A stretch of DNA of 64,000 nt from Streptomyces tsukubensis (GCF_009296025.1 NZ_CP045178.1:3906001-3970000), one strand, 5' to 3'; shown: positions 8,405 through 16,679, counted from the first letter of the stretch. A program made the numbers and translations. The notes: a model not told the origin generated them from the sequence alone.

Positions 8405-8923
8405 TCAGGCAGGTTTGGCAGGTTTGACAGACTCCGCTTCCGGTTCGGTCGGGCACGAGCCGGCCCACACCCGCCGCACGGCGCTCACATAGCGGGCGCC
8501 GCAACGGTCGGAGGGAACCACGAGCTGACTCCCGTCGGTGTCCAGCGGGCGCCCATCCATGCGGGTGGCGAGCAGTACGGGCGCGTCCCCGAAGTCGGCG
8601 TCGATCTCCGCCCAGGAGAGCACGGCGTGGTGCCCGTCCCCACCACCCACGACGAGCAGGAAGCGGGACCTGTCCTTACGCCGCCGTACGTCGAAGCCGG
8701 GCCCGGCGTCGAGGACCACCTCGCGCAGCAGGGGCCCCTCGAAGAGATGGCGCCGGGGCCCACTGGTCGCACAGTCGAAGAGGACCTCGGCCCGGTGCTG
8801 GGACCATCCCGCACGCAGGTCGGCGAGGGTGAGACGGACCGGTCTGGCGAGATCACCCGCGAGTACGAGGGGCGGGGCGATCCCCGTGGCCCGCGCTTCC
8901 GCCGCCGCGTCGACTACGCCCAT
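8405..8923 (-). CDS. Small molybdopterin-dependent oxidoreductase domain protein (sulfite-oxidase fold)
   Basis: A 172-residue protein matching the molybdopterin-binding domain of the sulfite oxidase family: LVLAGDLARPVRLTLADLRA, a Cys in VLFDCATSGPRRHLFEGPLL where the family places its molybdenum-ligating cysteine, then VLSWAEIDADFGDAPVLLAT and SQLVVPSDRCGARYVSAVRRV. It is cytosolic by appearance, with no signal peptide. The ATG at 8923 has GAGGGG about 8 bases upstream; a longer frame to 9034 lacks family features. Its place beside mod genes supports a molybdenum-dependent role. A near-identical piece of its 5' half recurs at 9294-9443. Confidence 0.75.
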   Translation of the reverse strand: MGVVDAAAEARATGIAPPLVLAGDLARPVRLTLADLRAGWSQHRAEVLFDCATSGPRRHLFEGPLLREVVLDAGPGFDVRRRKDRSRFLLVVGGGDGHHAVLSWAEIDADFGDAPVLLATRMDGRPLDTDGSQLVVPSDRCGARYVSAVRRVWAGSCPTEPEAESVKPAKPA

Positions 8924-9293
8924 CGGCCACCCCTCGGTCACGGCGGGCGCACGACACCCACCTCGCGCGTGCCCCGCGTTACGCCTCTGCCTCATCCGCC
9001 CGCCTGAGCGACCCGTGAACACGAGCCACCCCACGAGGCCTCCCCCGAGTCTTCCCCCGGGCCGTGATCAACTACCGCAGAAGCGAGGCAGGATCCGCTA
9101 CTTGCCCGCGTATCAGCCCCAAATCAACAGGATTCCTCGCAGAAGCAAGCCCAGCACCACCCTCGCATTCGGCCTCGCACGCGGCCCCGGCGGAACGTCA
9201 GTGACGTGAGTGGCCGACCCCACCACGAAAACGCGCGAGGCCGGGCGGCACTTCACTCGGCCCCGCGCTGAGAGGAGGACACGGAAGAGACGA
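8924..9293. other. Gap with no supported gene
   Basis: Nothing coding is convincing here. The bases around 9065-9130 are less GC-rich than the surroundings. The gap ends abruptly at the duplicated oxidoreductase fragment. Confidence 0.5.
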
Positions 9294-9443
9294 GTCGCAC
9301 AGTCGAAGAGGGCCTCGGCCCGGTGCTGGGACCATCCCGCACGCAGGTCGGCGAGAGTGAGACGGACCGGTCTGGCGAGATCACCCGCGAGTACGAGGGG
9401 CGGGGCGATCCCCGTGGCCCGCACTTCCGCCGCCGCGTCGACT
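9294..9443 (-). pseudogene. 150-bp duplicated fragment of the molybdopterin oxidoreductase gene
   Basis: Bases 9294-9443 repeat 8766-8915 with only about three differences in 150. The fragment encodes VDAAAEVRATGIAPPLVLAG through HRAEALFDCAT, that is the 5' third of the gene without its start codon. Similarity stops abruptly at both ends, and the reading frame runs into unrelated sequence. Confidence 0.85.
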
Positions 9444-9445
9444 GC

Positions 9446-9625
9446 CCACGTAGCTGTCCTGGAGTCGCCGCAGCCCACTCCCGGCGGGGCGCCGCCACCC
9501 GACGTACGGGGATCGCGCGTTGAGCGAATCCGCGACCAGATCGACAGCCTGGGCGGTGGCACCGCACACGGCACACCAACGCCGGATGGCCTCGGGTGAT
9601 GGCGGCGTCTCGCCAAGGGTATGTG
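9446..9625 (-). pseudogene. Remnant of an XRE/DUF5753 (Scr1-type) regulator
   Basis: The minus strand encodes LGETPPSPEAIRRWCAVCGA followed by AQAVDLVADSLNARSPYVGW and RRPAGSGLRRLQDSYV. This matches the end of the HTH domain and the linker of the large Streptomyces DUF5753 antitoxin-like regulator family (pattern TP..ADI..WC..CGA, then YVEWRR...GL..LQ). Neither the HTH start nor the C-terminal DUF5753 domain is present, and the piece abuts the duplicated oxidoreductase fragment. I see a broken gene left by recombination. Confidence 0.55.
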
Positions 9626-9729
9626 GCGCGTGGCGGGGTACGGCCCCTGCGCACACCGCCCAGCCATGAGCCGACGGGAGCCGCAGCAGCAGGCCGACGG
9701 AACAGCCACCGCCTCCCGCACTACGCAGA

Positions 9730-9764
9730 ACGACCCAGGTCGAGAAGGCTCTGACCTGGGTCGT
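9730..9764 (-). terminator. Displaced tRNA-Lys terminator
   Basis: Perfect 12-bp arms (9730-9741 and 9753-9764) around an 11-base loop, directly after the tRNA-Lys 3' fragment when read on the minus strand. It is best explained as the original terminator of tRNA-Lys, now separated from the gene by the island. Confidence 0.7.
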
Positions 9765-9769
9765 CATGA

Positions 9770-9815
9770 GTAGACCGTGTGGGACTCGAACCCACAACCA
9801 ATGGATTAAAAGTCC
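9770..9815. other. Attachment-site copy: 3' part of tRNA-Lys
   Basis: 46 bp identical to 19803-19848, covering the tRNA-Lys 3' end through the anticodon loop on the minus strand. The 5' half of the tRNA is missing here and the sequence changes abruptly after position 9815. This is the pattern left at the far end of an element integrated by a tRNA-targeting recombinase. Confidence 0.88.
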
Positions 9816-10097
9816 TGCCCAAAGTGTGCCGGGTAATTCCGGCTGCTTCCCCAAAATCCGGAACCGCCTGGTCAGGGCACAACCGGAACGGCCACCAGTC
9901 CGCTCCACATTGGGTCGTGCCATCCCGTCCGCTCACGCATCGCTCACGCACGACAGGCACCTTCCTGCCCTTCTGCCTGACGCCCCCACAGCACTGATGG
10001 CAGGGTTCATCCGTGATCTGGGTTAGTCGATGGAGGGAGATGACTCCGTCCCGCCAACCCAGCGGTCTGATGAACGACGGGCAGGGGGTGCCAATCC
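9816..10097. other. Left end of the island, no gene seen
   Basis: Open frames here read through the tRNA fragment and have no ribosome site. The stretch holds the inner 24-bp repeat (9927-9950). Confidence 0.5.
9927..9950 (+). repeat. Island-end repeat, left copy
   Basis: 24 bp identical and in the same orientation as 19687-19710. It consists of two direct CGCTCACGCA-like units back to back. It lies 112 bp inside the left attachment copy, a position expected for arm-type integrase binding sites. Confidence 0.65.
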
Positions 10098-10949
10098 GTG
10101 GGGCGCAGCTCGAACGACGATGCCTCCAACCGCCTGGCGGGAGCCAGCCAGCGCTTACTGTTCAACACCCGCAACGAGGCAAGGGTTAAAGAAGCCCATT
10201 TATTACGGCGCCTGCTGATCAACCGCACTCAGCGCATCGCGCTGGCAATCGGGGCAGCGGCGATCCTGGTCGCCGTCTGCGGTACCGCAGTAGCATGGGA
10301 GTCCACTCGCTTCCTAAAGGGCAACGTCATCTGCGGAGCAGTCGTGGCGCTGTGCGCTACGACAGTCGTGCTCGTCAGAGACAGGTCGTTAAAGAGCAGG
10401 CACGAACTCGAAGCGGAACTGCAAGAGACCCGTGAGTCACTGCGCAGGCTGAACGCACACGAGCATCCTCCGCTGTCCGAGCGGCGTCTGCTCTATCGCG
10501 AGGATGTCACCGGCGTCGTCGAGCACTTCCAGGCCGACAGCCGCAAGTACCGCCGCGTTCACAACATTCTGCAGTCCCTCATCATCAGCGGCTCCGCCGC
10601 AACTACGACCATTGCTGCGCTGGATACGGGCCAGCAGTTGACATGGCAGAGCGTTTCCCTCACTGGCATCAGCTTCGCGATCACGCTCGCGGCGGCATTC
10701 ACTGGCTACTACAAGTACCGCGAGCGCAGCTTCTTCCTACAGCAGACCGCCGACGAGATCGAGAAGGAGGTCAACGCGGTCGCTCTGGGGATCGGTCCAT
10801 ACAGCGATTACGAACCCGACCAAGAACAAGCAGCACTCCAGTTGTTCACGCAGCGCGTTGAGGACCTGCGCAACGAGCAACGCCGACGCCAGCAACAGTT
10901 GGACCAACCCACGGAGCAGGCTGCGCCTAACACTCCCCCACCTGCCTGA
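10098..10949 (+). CDS. Four-helix DUF4231/SLATT-like membrane protein, TTA-rich
   Basis: 283 residues. Two predicted transmembrane pairs lie at about 47-67/76-94 and 156-176/187-205, separated by a charged coiled segment (~98-120). After the last helix comes YYKYRERSFFLQQTADEIEKE cut before VNAVALGIGPYSDY, the recognisable DUF4231/SLATT arrangement in which a two-helix hairpin is followed by a helical cap. SLATT-type proteins are proposed pore-forming effectors of nucleotide-sensing conflict systems; that role is inferred. Four TTA leucine codons (10155, 10200, 10203, 10389) would make translation depend on the bldA tRNA. The GTG start at 10098 follows a GGGGG run. Base composition is visibly lower in GC than the flanking chromosome. 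Confidence 0.7.
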   Translation: MGRSSNDDASNRLAGASQRLLFNTRNEARVKEAHLLRRLLINRTQRIALAIGAAAILVAVCGTAVAWESTRFLKGNVICGAVVALCATTVVLVRDRSLKSRHELEAELQETRESLRRLNAHEHPPLSERRLLYREDVTGVVEHFQADSRKYRRVHNILQSLIISGSAATTTIAALDTGQQLTWQSVSLTGISFAITLAAAFTGYYKYRERSFFLQQTADEIEKEVNAVALGIGPYSDYEPDQEQAALQLFTQRVEDLRNEQRRRQQQLDQPTEQAAPNTPPPA

Positions 10950-11027
10950 TCGAGCGCCAAAGGGGCGGCGCGACGAAATCTACGACGCCCTATTACGGCT
11001 ATCCGCCGTCACCGCCATGATGTGGTC

Positions 11028-11819
11028 ATGAGGGAACTTGTAATCGGCCTGCTCGCTGCCGTGTTCGGCCTCGCCGGCACAGTCGTCGGTGCGGCTGTGT
11101 CGGCTCGGGCGGCGAAGAAGGGCGCCCTGCTCAGTGCACAAGCCACCGTGCAACAAGTACACGACCAAGCCACAGTCGATCAAGCCCATTGGCTTCGACA
11201 ACAGCGACTACAGGCATACGAGGGTTTCCTCGGCGCTTGGGACGAGTGTCTTCGCCTCATTGGCTCCGTGGGCCTGCCGGGAGACTTCGGATCGACGGAA
11301 GGCAACCCGCTCAAGCAAGCTGCCGACCGCATGACAGAGCGTGCGCTGAGGATCGAAATCCTCGGACCGGCCGAGGTGGCCGGGGCGGCGGATGAGCTTG
11401 CTGACAGCATCCGGCGTGACGTGCAGATTGCCACCAAACTGAAGGACCTCACGATGTCAACGCTTCCGGAGGCGACCGACCGCATGACCACAGAAACGAC
11501 CCCGGCGATGGCAGGGGCTAGAGACGCCATGCAGGAGGCTTCGAGGCAGATGCGCGAGCTTGTGGCGGAAAGTGGTCGGCCGCTTCATGAGCATCCGCGC
11601 GCCCCAGAGGTAATCGAAGCTGTCGAACGAGCCCAGCAACTAGGGGATGCTGCGACGGTGCGGGCCAATGAGGACGCGAACAGGGTTTCCATTTTCTTGG
11701 ACCAAGCGTCGACGATTGTCCTTGAACTTAAACGCAACCAGGATGCTCGTGCGGGCATTCGCAGGCAGTTCACGACCGCAGCTCGACACACGCTCGCCTC
11801 CACTGTTCCGGATCCGTAG
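11028..11819 (+). CDS. Membrane-anchored helical protein of unknown function
   Basis: About 263 residues. One N-terminal hydrophobic helix (LVIGLLAAVFGLAGTVVGAA) is followed by a long, mostly helical, Ala/Glu/Gln/Arg-rich domain that starts QATVDQAHWLRQQRLQAYEGFLGAWDE cut short here. This architecture recurs in uncharacterised Streptomyces proteins that sit near phage-type or conflict genes. The ATG at 11028 and a GTG at 11022 are both possible; neither has a clear ribosome site. It lies 78 bases after the DUF4231 gene on the same strand, so the two may work together. Function unknown. Confidence 0.6.
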   Translation: MRELVIGLLAAVFGLAGTVVGAAVSARAAKKGALLSAQATVQQVHDQATVDQAHWLRQQRLQAYEGFLGAWDECLRLIGSVGLPGDFGSTEGNPLKQAADRMTERALRIEILGPAEVAGAADELADSIRRDVQIATKLKDLTMSTLPEATDRMTTETTPAMAGARDAMQEASRQMRELVAESGRPLHEHPRAPEVIEAVERAQQLGDAATVRANEDANRVSIFLDQASTIVLELKRNQDARAGIRRQFTTAARHTLASTVPDP

Positions 11820-11851
11820 CGCAGGTTCGCAGGAATTGAGGCTGGACCCGT

Positions 11852-12138
11852 TCACTGAGCTACTTCCCTGTCCGTCCAGGGCAGCTCGGTGGCCGGAAAG
11901 CCAGCCTCCATGGGCCGTGCCGGTTCGCTGTTCGCTGCGGTGATGACGGGGAGGACCGCCATGTCGATGACCATCTCCGTGGTCTGCGGCCAGAAGTACG
12001 TGCGGCCCTCGGCGAAGCGGTCCAAGGTCTGGCTGTGAAGTGCTCGGCGACTACCCGAGAATGAGGGGCGCTCCCGGTCGGTGCGTTCGTCCCGCTATAG
12101 AAGCGCAGCCGTTCTTGTTGACGGGCGATGGAAGCCAC
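11852..12138 (-). pseudogene. Fragmented gene, unrecognised family
   Basis: The minus strand shows coding-like sequence in two frames: SIARQQERLRFYSGTNAP from about 12135, then, after a frame change near 12030, LDRFAEGRTYFWPQTTEM continuing to a stop at 11852 (ending LPWTDREVAQ). Together they look like the eroded end of a gene. The remaining bases between 11820 and 12249 show nothing else. Confidence 0.4.
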
Positions 12139-12249
12139 TTGACCGTTGCCGGTGCCTACATCAACTGGGGCGCGATCGGTACACCACCCTCGGTGCCCTG
12201 CCCTTCTGGCTACTGGCGTTGCGGGCGTGACGCCGGGAGGATCGACGCT

Positions 12250-13257
12250 ATGCGGATCCTTCTGTTGGGCGGTACGTGGTTCTTGGGTAGGGCGGTAGCC
12301 GACGAGGCGCTATCACGTGGTTGGAGCGTCACGACGTTCAACCGTGGCCGTAGCGCCGCTGACCTGGCCGGCGTCGAGGCAATCCACGGTGACCGCACCA
12401 GCCCCCGGGATCTGGAGCGACTGACGGCCAGCGGCCCGTGGGACGTGGTGGTCGACACATCGGCGTCCGAGATGGCGCCGTGCCAGGTGCTGGCCGGTGC
12501 TCGCACCCTGTCCGCCCAGACCGGTCGCTACGTGTACGTCTCGACGGTCAACGCCTACACGGGCTGGCCCGACGAACCGCTCACCGAGGACAGCCCCACG
12601 TACGGAGCGCCGGCGGACGCGGACCGGGGCTACGGCGCCGACGCCGACGGCCCCACCCACTACGGCATACAGAAGTCCGGCTCCGAAGCCGCCGTGCTCT
12701 CCCAATTCGCCGGGCGCTCCACCATCCTGCGCCCGAGTGTGATCCTCGGACCGGGCGAGTACGTCGGGCGCCTGCCCTGGTGGCTGCGGCGGGCCGAGCG
12801 CGGTGGCACGGTTCTCGCTCCCGGTCGGCCTGACAAGCTGATCCAGCCTGTCGATGTCCGGGACGTGGCCGCTTTCGCGCTCGACGCTCCCGTGGGCAAC
12901 TTCAACGTCGCCGCTCCACTGGGACGGGCCACGATGAGTGACCTCCTGGACGCCTGCCTCCAGGTCACCGGCCGGCGGGGCCATCTCACCTGGGCGGACG
13001 ACGACCTCCTCACACGCCACGGGGTGCGTGAGTGGGTCGAGCTGCCCCTGTGGCGCACAGCGCCCGGCACCTGGGCGGTGGATACCACTCGCGCGATGGA
13101 GGCCGGACTCGTCTGCCGTCCCTTGCCGGACACCGTGGCCGACACCTGGGCCTGGCTCCAGGGCGGCGAAGGCCGGGTGCCGCATCCTCGCTGGGACGAG
13201 CACGGTCTCGACCCGGTGAAGGAGCGGGCGATCCTCGGCGAGCTTGTCCTGGACTGA
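12250..13257 (+). CDS. NAD-dependent epimerase/dehydratase (extended SDR)
   Basis: 335 residues. The N-terminal Rossmann motif is GGTWFLG, a variant of GGxxxxG close to that of isoflavone-reductase-like and plant-type reductases. A catalytic YGIQKSG matches the YxxxK signature, preceded by YVYVSTVNAY with the catalytic Ser. The substrate domain includes RPSVILGPGEYVGRLPWWLRR and LIQPVDVRDVAAFALD, typical of the extended group acting on nucleotide sugars or related compounds. The ATG at 12250 follows GGGAGG. It stands alone on the plus strand inside the island. Substrate unknown. Confidence 0.85.
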   Translation: MRILLLGGTWFLGRAVADEALSRGWSVTTFNRGRSAADLAGVEAIHGDRTSPRDLERLTASGPWDVVVDTSASEMAPCQVLAGARTLSAQTGRYVYVSTVNAYTGWPDEPLTEDSPTYGAPADADRGYGADADGPTHYGIQKSGSEAAVLSQFAGRSTILRPSVILGPGEYVGRLPWWLRRAERGGTVLAPGRPDKLIQPVDVRDVAAFALDAPVGNFNVAAPLGRATMSDLLDACLQVTGRRGHLTWADDDLLTRHGVREWVELPLWRTAPGTWAVDTTRAMEAGLVCRPLPDTVADTWAWLQGGEGRVPHPRWDEHGLDPVKERAILGELVLD

Positions 13258-13303
13258 CCCAGTTCCGGTGCCCGAGGCGGACGCCCCGGACTGACGCCCC
13301 GGA

Positions 13304-14638
13304 TCAACTCCCGATGGCGAGGCGGCTTCCCGGCAAGGGGCGGGCCGCCGCGCGTCCCACGAAGTCCTCGATCTGCTCGCCCAGTGTCCTGGCGGTACGG
13401 GCTCCCGCCAGTTCCGGGCGGGCCAGGGCGCCGCGTAGCTGAGCGACGCGGTCGACCAGGCCGATAGTGCGCCACTCGACGGCCGTGGCGAAGACGGGCT
13501 CCATTACGGCGTCTGCGCCGTCGAGTTCGCCTCTGAGCAGTCGGGCGCGGGCGAGGTCGACCGTGACCTGCATCTGCACGGGGCGGTCGGCGTTCGGGTC
13601 CTCCTCCAGGAGCCGCAGGGCGTGCACGGCGGATGCCTCGGCGCGCGTCGAGTCGCCCAGGACGAGGTAGGTCGCCGCGTGGCACATCGCTGCACGTGCG
13701 GGCGGGAACGAGAACTCGCCGCCCAAGCCGTCGTGGAGTTCGTCGCGCAGTTCGTCGCGCAGTTCGTCACCCGGGTCCTGCGCCGCCCCAACGGCCCGCT
13801 CCGCCTCTCTCGCACGTCCCAGGTGCGCATGCGCCCGCGCTTCGATGGCCGCGAGCCGTACTCGCGCCATGCCGCCCAGACCGGCGAAAGACTGTGCGAT
13901 CTTGATGTGGCGCAGGGCGGCAGTGGGCTGGTTGTTCCAGTAGGCGAGGTAGGCCAGTACGCCGTGTGCGTACGCCTGGAGCGGTCCGTGCTCGATGGTC
14001 TGCCCGTACATCGCCGAGGTCCGCGCGAACTGGGTCGCGGGGCCGAGCATGGACAGATCGAAAGAGGCCACCGACAGCAGTGCGCCGACCGTTCCGGCCA
14101 CGAGGTACAGGCGTTCCTTCTGGCGAGGCCGCTGTGTGCGCTCCAGTTTGTCCTGCGCGTCCAGGAGAAGTTCCTCTGCGCGGCGGAAGGCTGTACCGGG
14201 GTCGATCGTCTCGTAGTCAACGGCCAAGCGCCGCACGTCGTCGTCGAGTTGGTCGAGGGTCATATCGGGAAGATGTGAGGAGGCGGCGTTGCCGGCGTGG
14301 GCGGCGGCGTCACGAGCGGTCATGGCGATATCGCTTTCGTTGAGCGCGGGCAGCGCAGTCACCGCCGTGGCGGGCGGCGGAGCGAACAGAAGTCGCACTG
14401 GTGTCGCGAACATGTGTTGGAGGATGCCTGGCGCGGGCGGATTCGGAATCCGGCGCTGCTGGCCACTGGTCCATCGCCTCCAGGTGGCCTCGGATACATC
14501 CGCTGTCCGGTAAAGGTCCTCGTTGGTCTCACTGCCGATGAGCTGCCCGATCCTCCGGTACTCCGCGGCGGCTTCCGCGTACGTCCACGGGCGCGCCAGC
14601 GCCAGGGCATGAAGCAGGTTTCTCGGCTGCTGTGGCAT
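13304..14638 (-). CDS. XRE-type regulator with TPR-like domain
   Basis: 444 residues. The first ~75 hold a degenerate helix-turn-helix (DVSEATWRRWTSGQQRRIPNP cut here). The rest is a long helical repeat region with TPR-like character (LSMLGPATQFARTSAMYGQT, AHGVLAYLAYWNNQPTAALRH, RLAAIEARAHAHLGRAREAER). This is a common Streptomyces transcription-factor architecture. A short Asp/Glu/Leu repeat (GDELRDELRDELHDG) lies near 280. ATG at 14638 follows GAAGGGA; the open frame continues to 14776 but without family sequence. It is divergent from the GHKL ATPase operon at 14871 and is the likely regulator of it. Confidence 0.8.
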   Translation of the reverse strand: MPQQPRNLLHALALARPWTYAEAAAEYRRIGQLIGSETNEDLYRTADVSEATWRRWTSGQQRRIPNPPAPGILQHMFATPVRLLFAPPPATAVTALPALNESDIAMTARDAAAHAGNAASSHLPDMTLDQLDDDVRRLAVDYETIDPGTAFRRAEELLLDAQDKLERTQRPRQKERLYLVAGTVGALLSVASFDLSMLGPATQFARTSAMYGQTIEHGPLQAYAHGVLAYLAYWNNQPTAALRHIKIAQSFAGLGGMARVRLAAIEARAHAHLGRAREAERAVGAAQDPGDELRDELRDELHDGLGGEFSFPPARAAMCHAATYLVLGDSTRAEASAVHALRLLEEDPNADRPVQMQVTVDLARARLLRGELDGADAVMEPVFATAVEWRTIGLVDRVAQLRGALARPELAGARTARTLGEQIEDFVGRAAARPLPGSRLAIGS

Positions 14639-14725
14639 GGGGTCCCTTCGGGCAGCAGGCGGTACGGCCCAACTGGTCACTTCGTGGATACCGTCTGCCG
14701 AATTCCGGCGGAAGGGGACGCCGGT

Positions 14726-14779
14726 AGGTGATACCCACATGACACCCCCGGCGAATCCATGAGGTGCAGGTGACACCTC
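14726..14779. promoter_or_regulatory. Candidate operators between the XRE regulator and the ATPase operon
   Basis: Two imperfect inverted repeats with the same half-site lie in the 232-base divergent gap: GGTGATACCCACATGACACC at about 14727-14746 and GAGGTGCAGGTGACACCTC at 14761-14779. Both pair GGTG with CACC. Position and repetition suggest binding by the divergent regulator. This is inference. Confidence 0.4.
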
Positions 14780-14870
14780 CCGCGCATGGTGTGCGTCCGC
14801 CCGTCGCGCGAGCCTTGTCGGTCATAGAGAGATAGAGACGGATCGGCTGGCTGCCGATGAAGGGGCACAC

Positions 14871-15323
14871 GTGACCGTGGACTCGACCGAATCGTGCATC
14901 GCCGTTCCCGCCGTGCGGGAGTGGTCGGGTGCGTTCCCGATGGCGCACGCCTCCGTGCCCCAGGCGCGGCGCAGTGCCCGGCGGTGCCTGGCCATATTCG
15001 GCTGGGGCGGCGACTGTGACGGTGCGGTCGTGATCGTGTCGGAGCTGGTGACCAACGCCGTGCACTACGCGTTCCGCCTGAGCGAGCCCGTGCTTTTGCG
15101 GCTGGCCGTCCTGGCGGACAGCCGGCTGTGTATCGAGGTGGTGGACCCGTTCCCCGAATTCCCGGATTTCGATGCGCTGTTCGTGCCCGCGCCTGATTTC
15201 GAGGGCGGGCGTGGCCTTTTTCTGGTCCGGGCGCTGGGGGCCTCGCTGATGTGGCACCCCATTGCCGGAGCCGGCAAATCCGTCTCGGCCTATCTGCCTG
15301 AAAAGAGTGAGGAGACACGATGA
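14871..15323 (+). CDS. GHKL ATP-binding protein (anti-sigma/RsbW-like kinase domain)
   Basis: 150 residues comprising a single HATPase_c domain: N-box VSELVTNAVHYA, a G1-like DPFPEFP that departs from the usual DxGxG, and GGRGLFLVRALG as the G2 region. Hundreds of such free-standing ATPases occur in Streptomyces and some inhibit sigma factors. The altered G1 box makes its kinase activity doubtful. The GTG start at 14871 follows GAAGGGG. It overlaps the next gene by 4 bp (ATGA), so translation is coupled. First gene of a plus-strand run that leads into the hemB-like gene. Confidence 0.85.
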   Translation: MTVDSTESCIAVPAVREWSGAFPMAHASVPQARRSARRCLAIFGWGGDCDGAVVIVSELVTNAVHYAFRLSEPVLLRLAVLADSRLCIEVVDPFPEFPDFDALFVPAPDFEGGRGLFLVRALGASLMWHPIAGAGKSVSAYLPEKSEETR

Positions 15324-15682
15324 GCACGGTGGATCTGTCGCGCCGCTCGGCGCCCCGAGAAGAACCGCTGACGGTGGATCTGACGGCGCTGGGCCGGACG
15401 CTTGAGAGCATCCTCGGTCGGCCGGGCTCCCCGGCGAGGGAACTCGTGGAGGAACGCACCAGGCGTCTGGCGAAGGCATTGCGGGCGCTGTCGGGAGAGT
15501 TTTCCGACGACGACCGGACTGCCGTGGCGGCGTTGTGTCGCGCTGGCCGGCGGCTGCTCGACACCCCCTACAAGCCGTCCCCTGCGGACACCGACGAGCG
15601 GGCCTGGCGGTATCTGACGGATTTGGCGACCGTGACTGATGGCTTCCGGGAACTTGCCTTACAGGAGGAGGGGTGGTGGTGA
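15320..15682 (+). CDS. Small helical protein, possibly DUF6415-like
   Basis: 120 residues, helical and charged (RELVEERTRRLAKALRALSG, WRYLTDLATVTDGFRELALQ). It starts with ATG inside the stop of the ATPase gene and ends at 15682, overlapping the next small gene. Size, neighbours and layout resemble the DUF6415 proteins seen beside GHKL ATPases and XRE regulators in Streptomyces. I could not confirm family membership. Confidence 0.65.
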   Translation: MSTVDLSRRSAPREEPLTVDLTALGRTLESILGRPGSPARELVEERTRRLAKALRALSGEFSDDDRTAVAALCRAGRRLLDTPYKPSPADTDERAWRYLTDLATVTDGFRELALQEEGWW

Positions 15683-15771
15683 AGCAGCCCGCGTTCTGCC
15701 TGTTCCTGACGATCGTGGCGTTCGCCGTGATAGTTCCGCTCGCGCTGACGTCCGAGCTGGCGATCCGGTGA
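15676..15771 (+). CDS. 31-residue single-pass membrane peptide
   Basis: GTG at 15676 (GTG also at 15673 and 15679), with GGAGGAG just upstream, opens a 31-codon frame: VKQPAFCLFLTIVAFAVIVP followed by LALTSELAIR. One transmembrane helix fills most of it. It overlaps the previous stop by 7 bp and the next start by 4 bp, so it is embedded in the operon. Too short for routine gene callers; function unknown. Confidence 0.55.
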   Translation: MVKQPAFCLFLTIVAFAVIVPLALTSELAIR

Positions 15772-16599
15772 ACCGCCCCGGCAGATTCGAGGTCCCCGAG
15801 GGGCACAAGGACACGTCCGGAGGCTTCGCCGCGCTGGACGGGGTGTTGGGGGACGCGGGGGTGTTCGCCGCGTGGGGCAGTGTGAGCCTGCGGACCCGGT
15901 ACGTGTTCATGGAGGTCACCGATTCGGTGGTCGGGCTGGTGCGGCGGCTGGCGAAGAGCGGTGGCCCTCTTACGGAAGTGACCGCAGCGGCTGCCCTTCG
16001 TGAAGCCGTGGAGAGGTGGGGTCTGGCTGCGACGGTGGCGCAGCGGATCATAGGACCGTCCCGCATCATCCAGGTCGCGGGGCTCGATGCCCGCTCGGCG
16101 CGTGATCTGGCCACGATGGTGGCCGACAGCTTCACCGGCGAGCAGCGGACCGTGCACGAGTTGCGGAACGCCCTGACCGGCTGGTGGTCGCAGTCCCCGG
16201 CCACGCCCGGCAAGCCCTCCACGGGTGCACCTCGCGGACGGCTGGTGCCGTTCCTCGGACCTGCCGGTGGCGTTCTGGTACGAGCTGCTGGGGGCGTTGG
16301 GCGGGCCCGCCCAGAAGGTCGCGGAGCTGGGGCCGGAGCTGGTCCGTGACGCTCCGGCCGGCCTCGGCGACGGGGCGACACGGCGCGAACTGGCCAAGGT
16401 CCTCTCCGTCCATCTCTCCGGCGTGTGCGGGCAGGTCGTGGAGGTGGCTGCCCAGGAGCCCGGTCGGCATTCGTGGGAGCCGGCCCTGTTGCAGGTCTGC
16501 ATACGCGTCGAGGCCGCTGCGAAGTTGGCGGCTCATCTCCGGCCCGGCGCACGCGTGGCTGCCATCCCCGATCGCGTCGGCGCTGCCTGCACCCGGTAG
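15768..16599 (+). pseudogene. Unrecognised gene, apparently frameshifted near 16210
   Basis: From GTG 15768 (overlapping the previous stop as GTGA) the frame has strong third-position GC to about 16205, through RTRYVFMEVTDSVVGLVRRL and LRNALTGWWSQSPATPGKP. Beyond that the same frame loses codon bias while the +1 frame gains it (LADGWCRSSDLPVAFWYELL, then LGGPAQKVAELGPELVRDAP, and a stop at 16599). One indel around 16205-16225 would join the parts into about 276 residues. It may be a sequencing error, a true decay event, or two overlapping genes with a GTG at 16225. No family recognised. Confidence 0.55.
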
Positions 16600-16679
16600 C
16601 CCTTTCGTCGGCCGTCGGCCACGCGCACAACGTCTTCGGACCGGACGCCGCAGGGCGCCCGTCGAGTGGAGGAGTAGCC

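Noticed and set aside
9721..10026. Open frames across the tRNA-Lys fragment
   Set aside because: They only translate the tRNA remnant and its terminator; no codon bias or ribosome site.
12313..13203. 296-residue open frame antisense to the epimerase
   Set aside because: The plus strand encodes a complete SDR enzyme with GGTWFLG and YGIQK motifs, preceded by GGGAGG.
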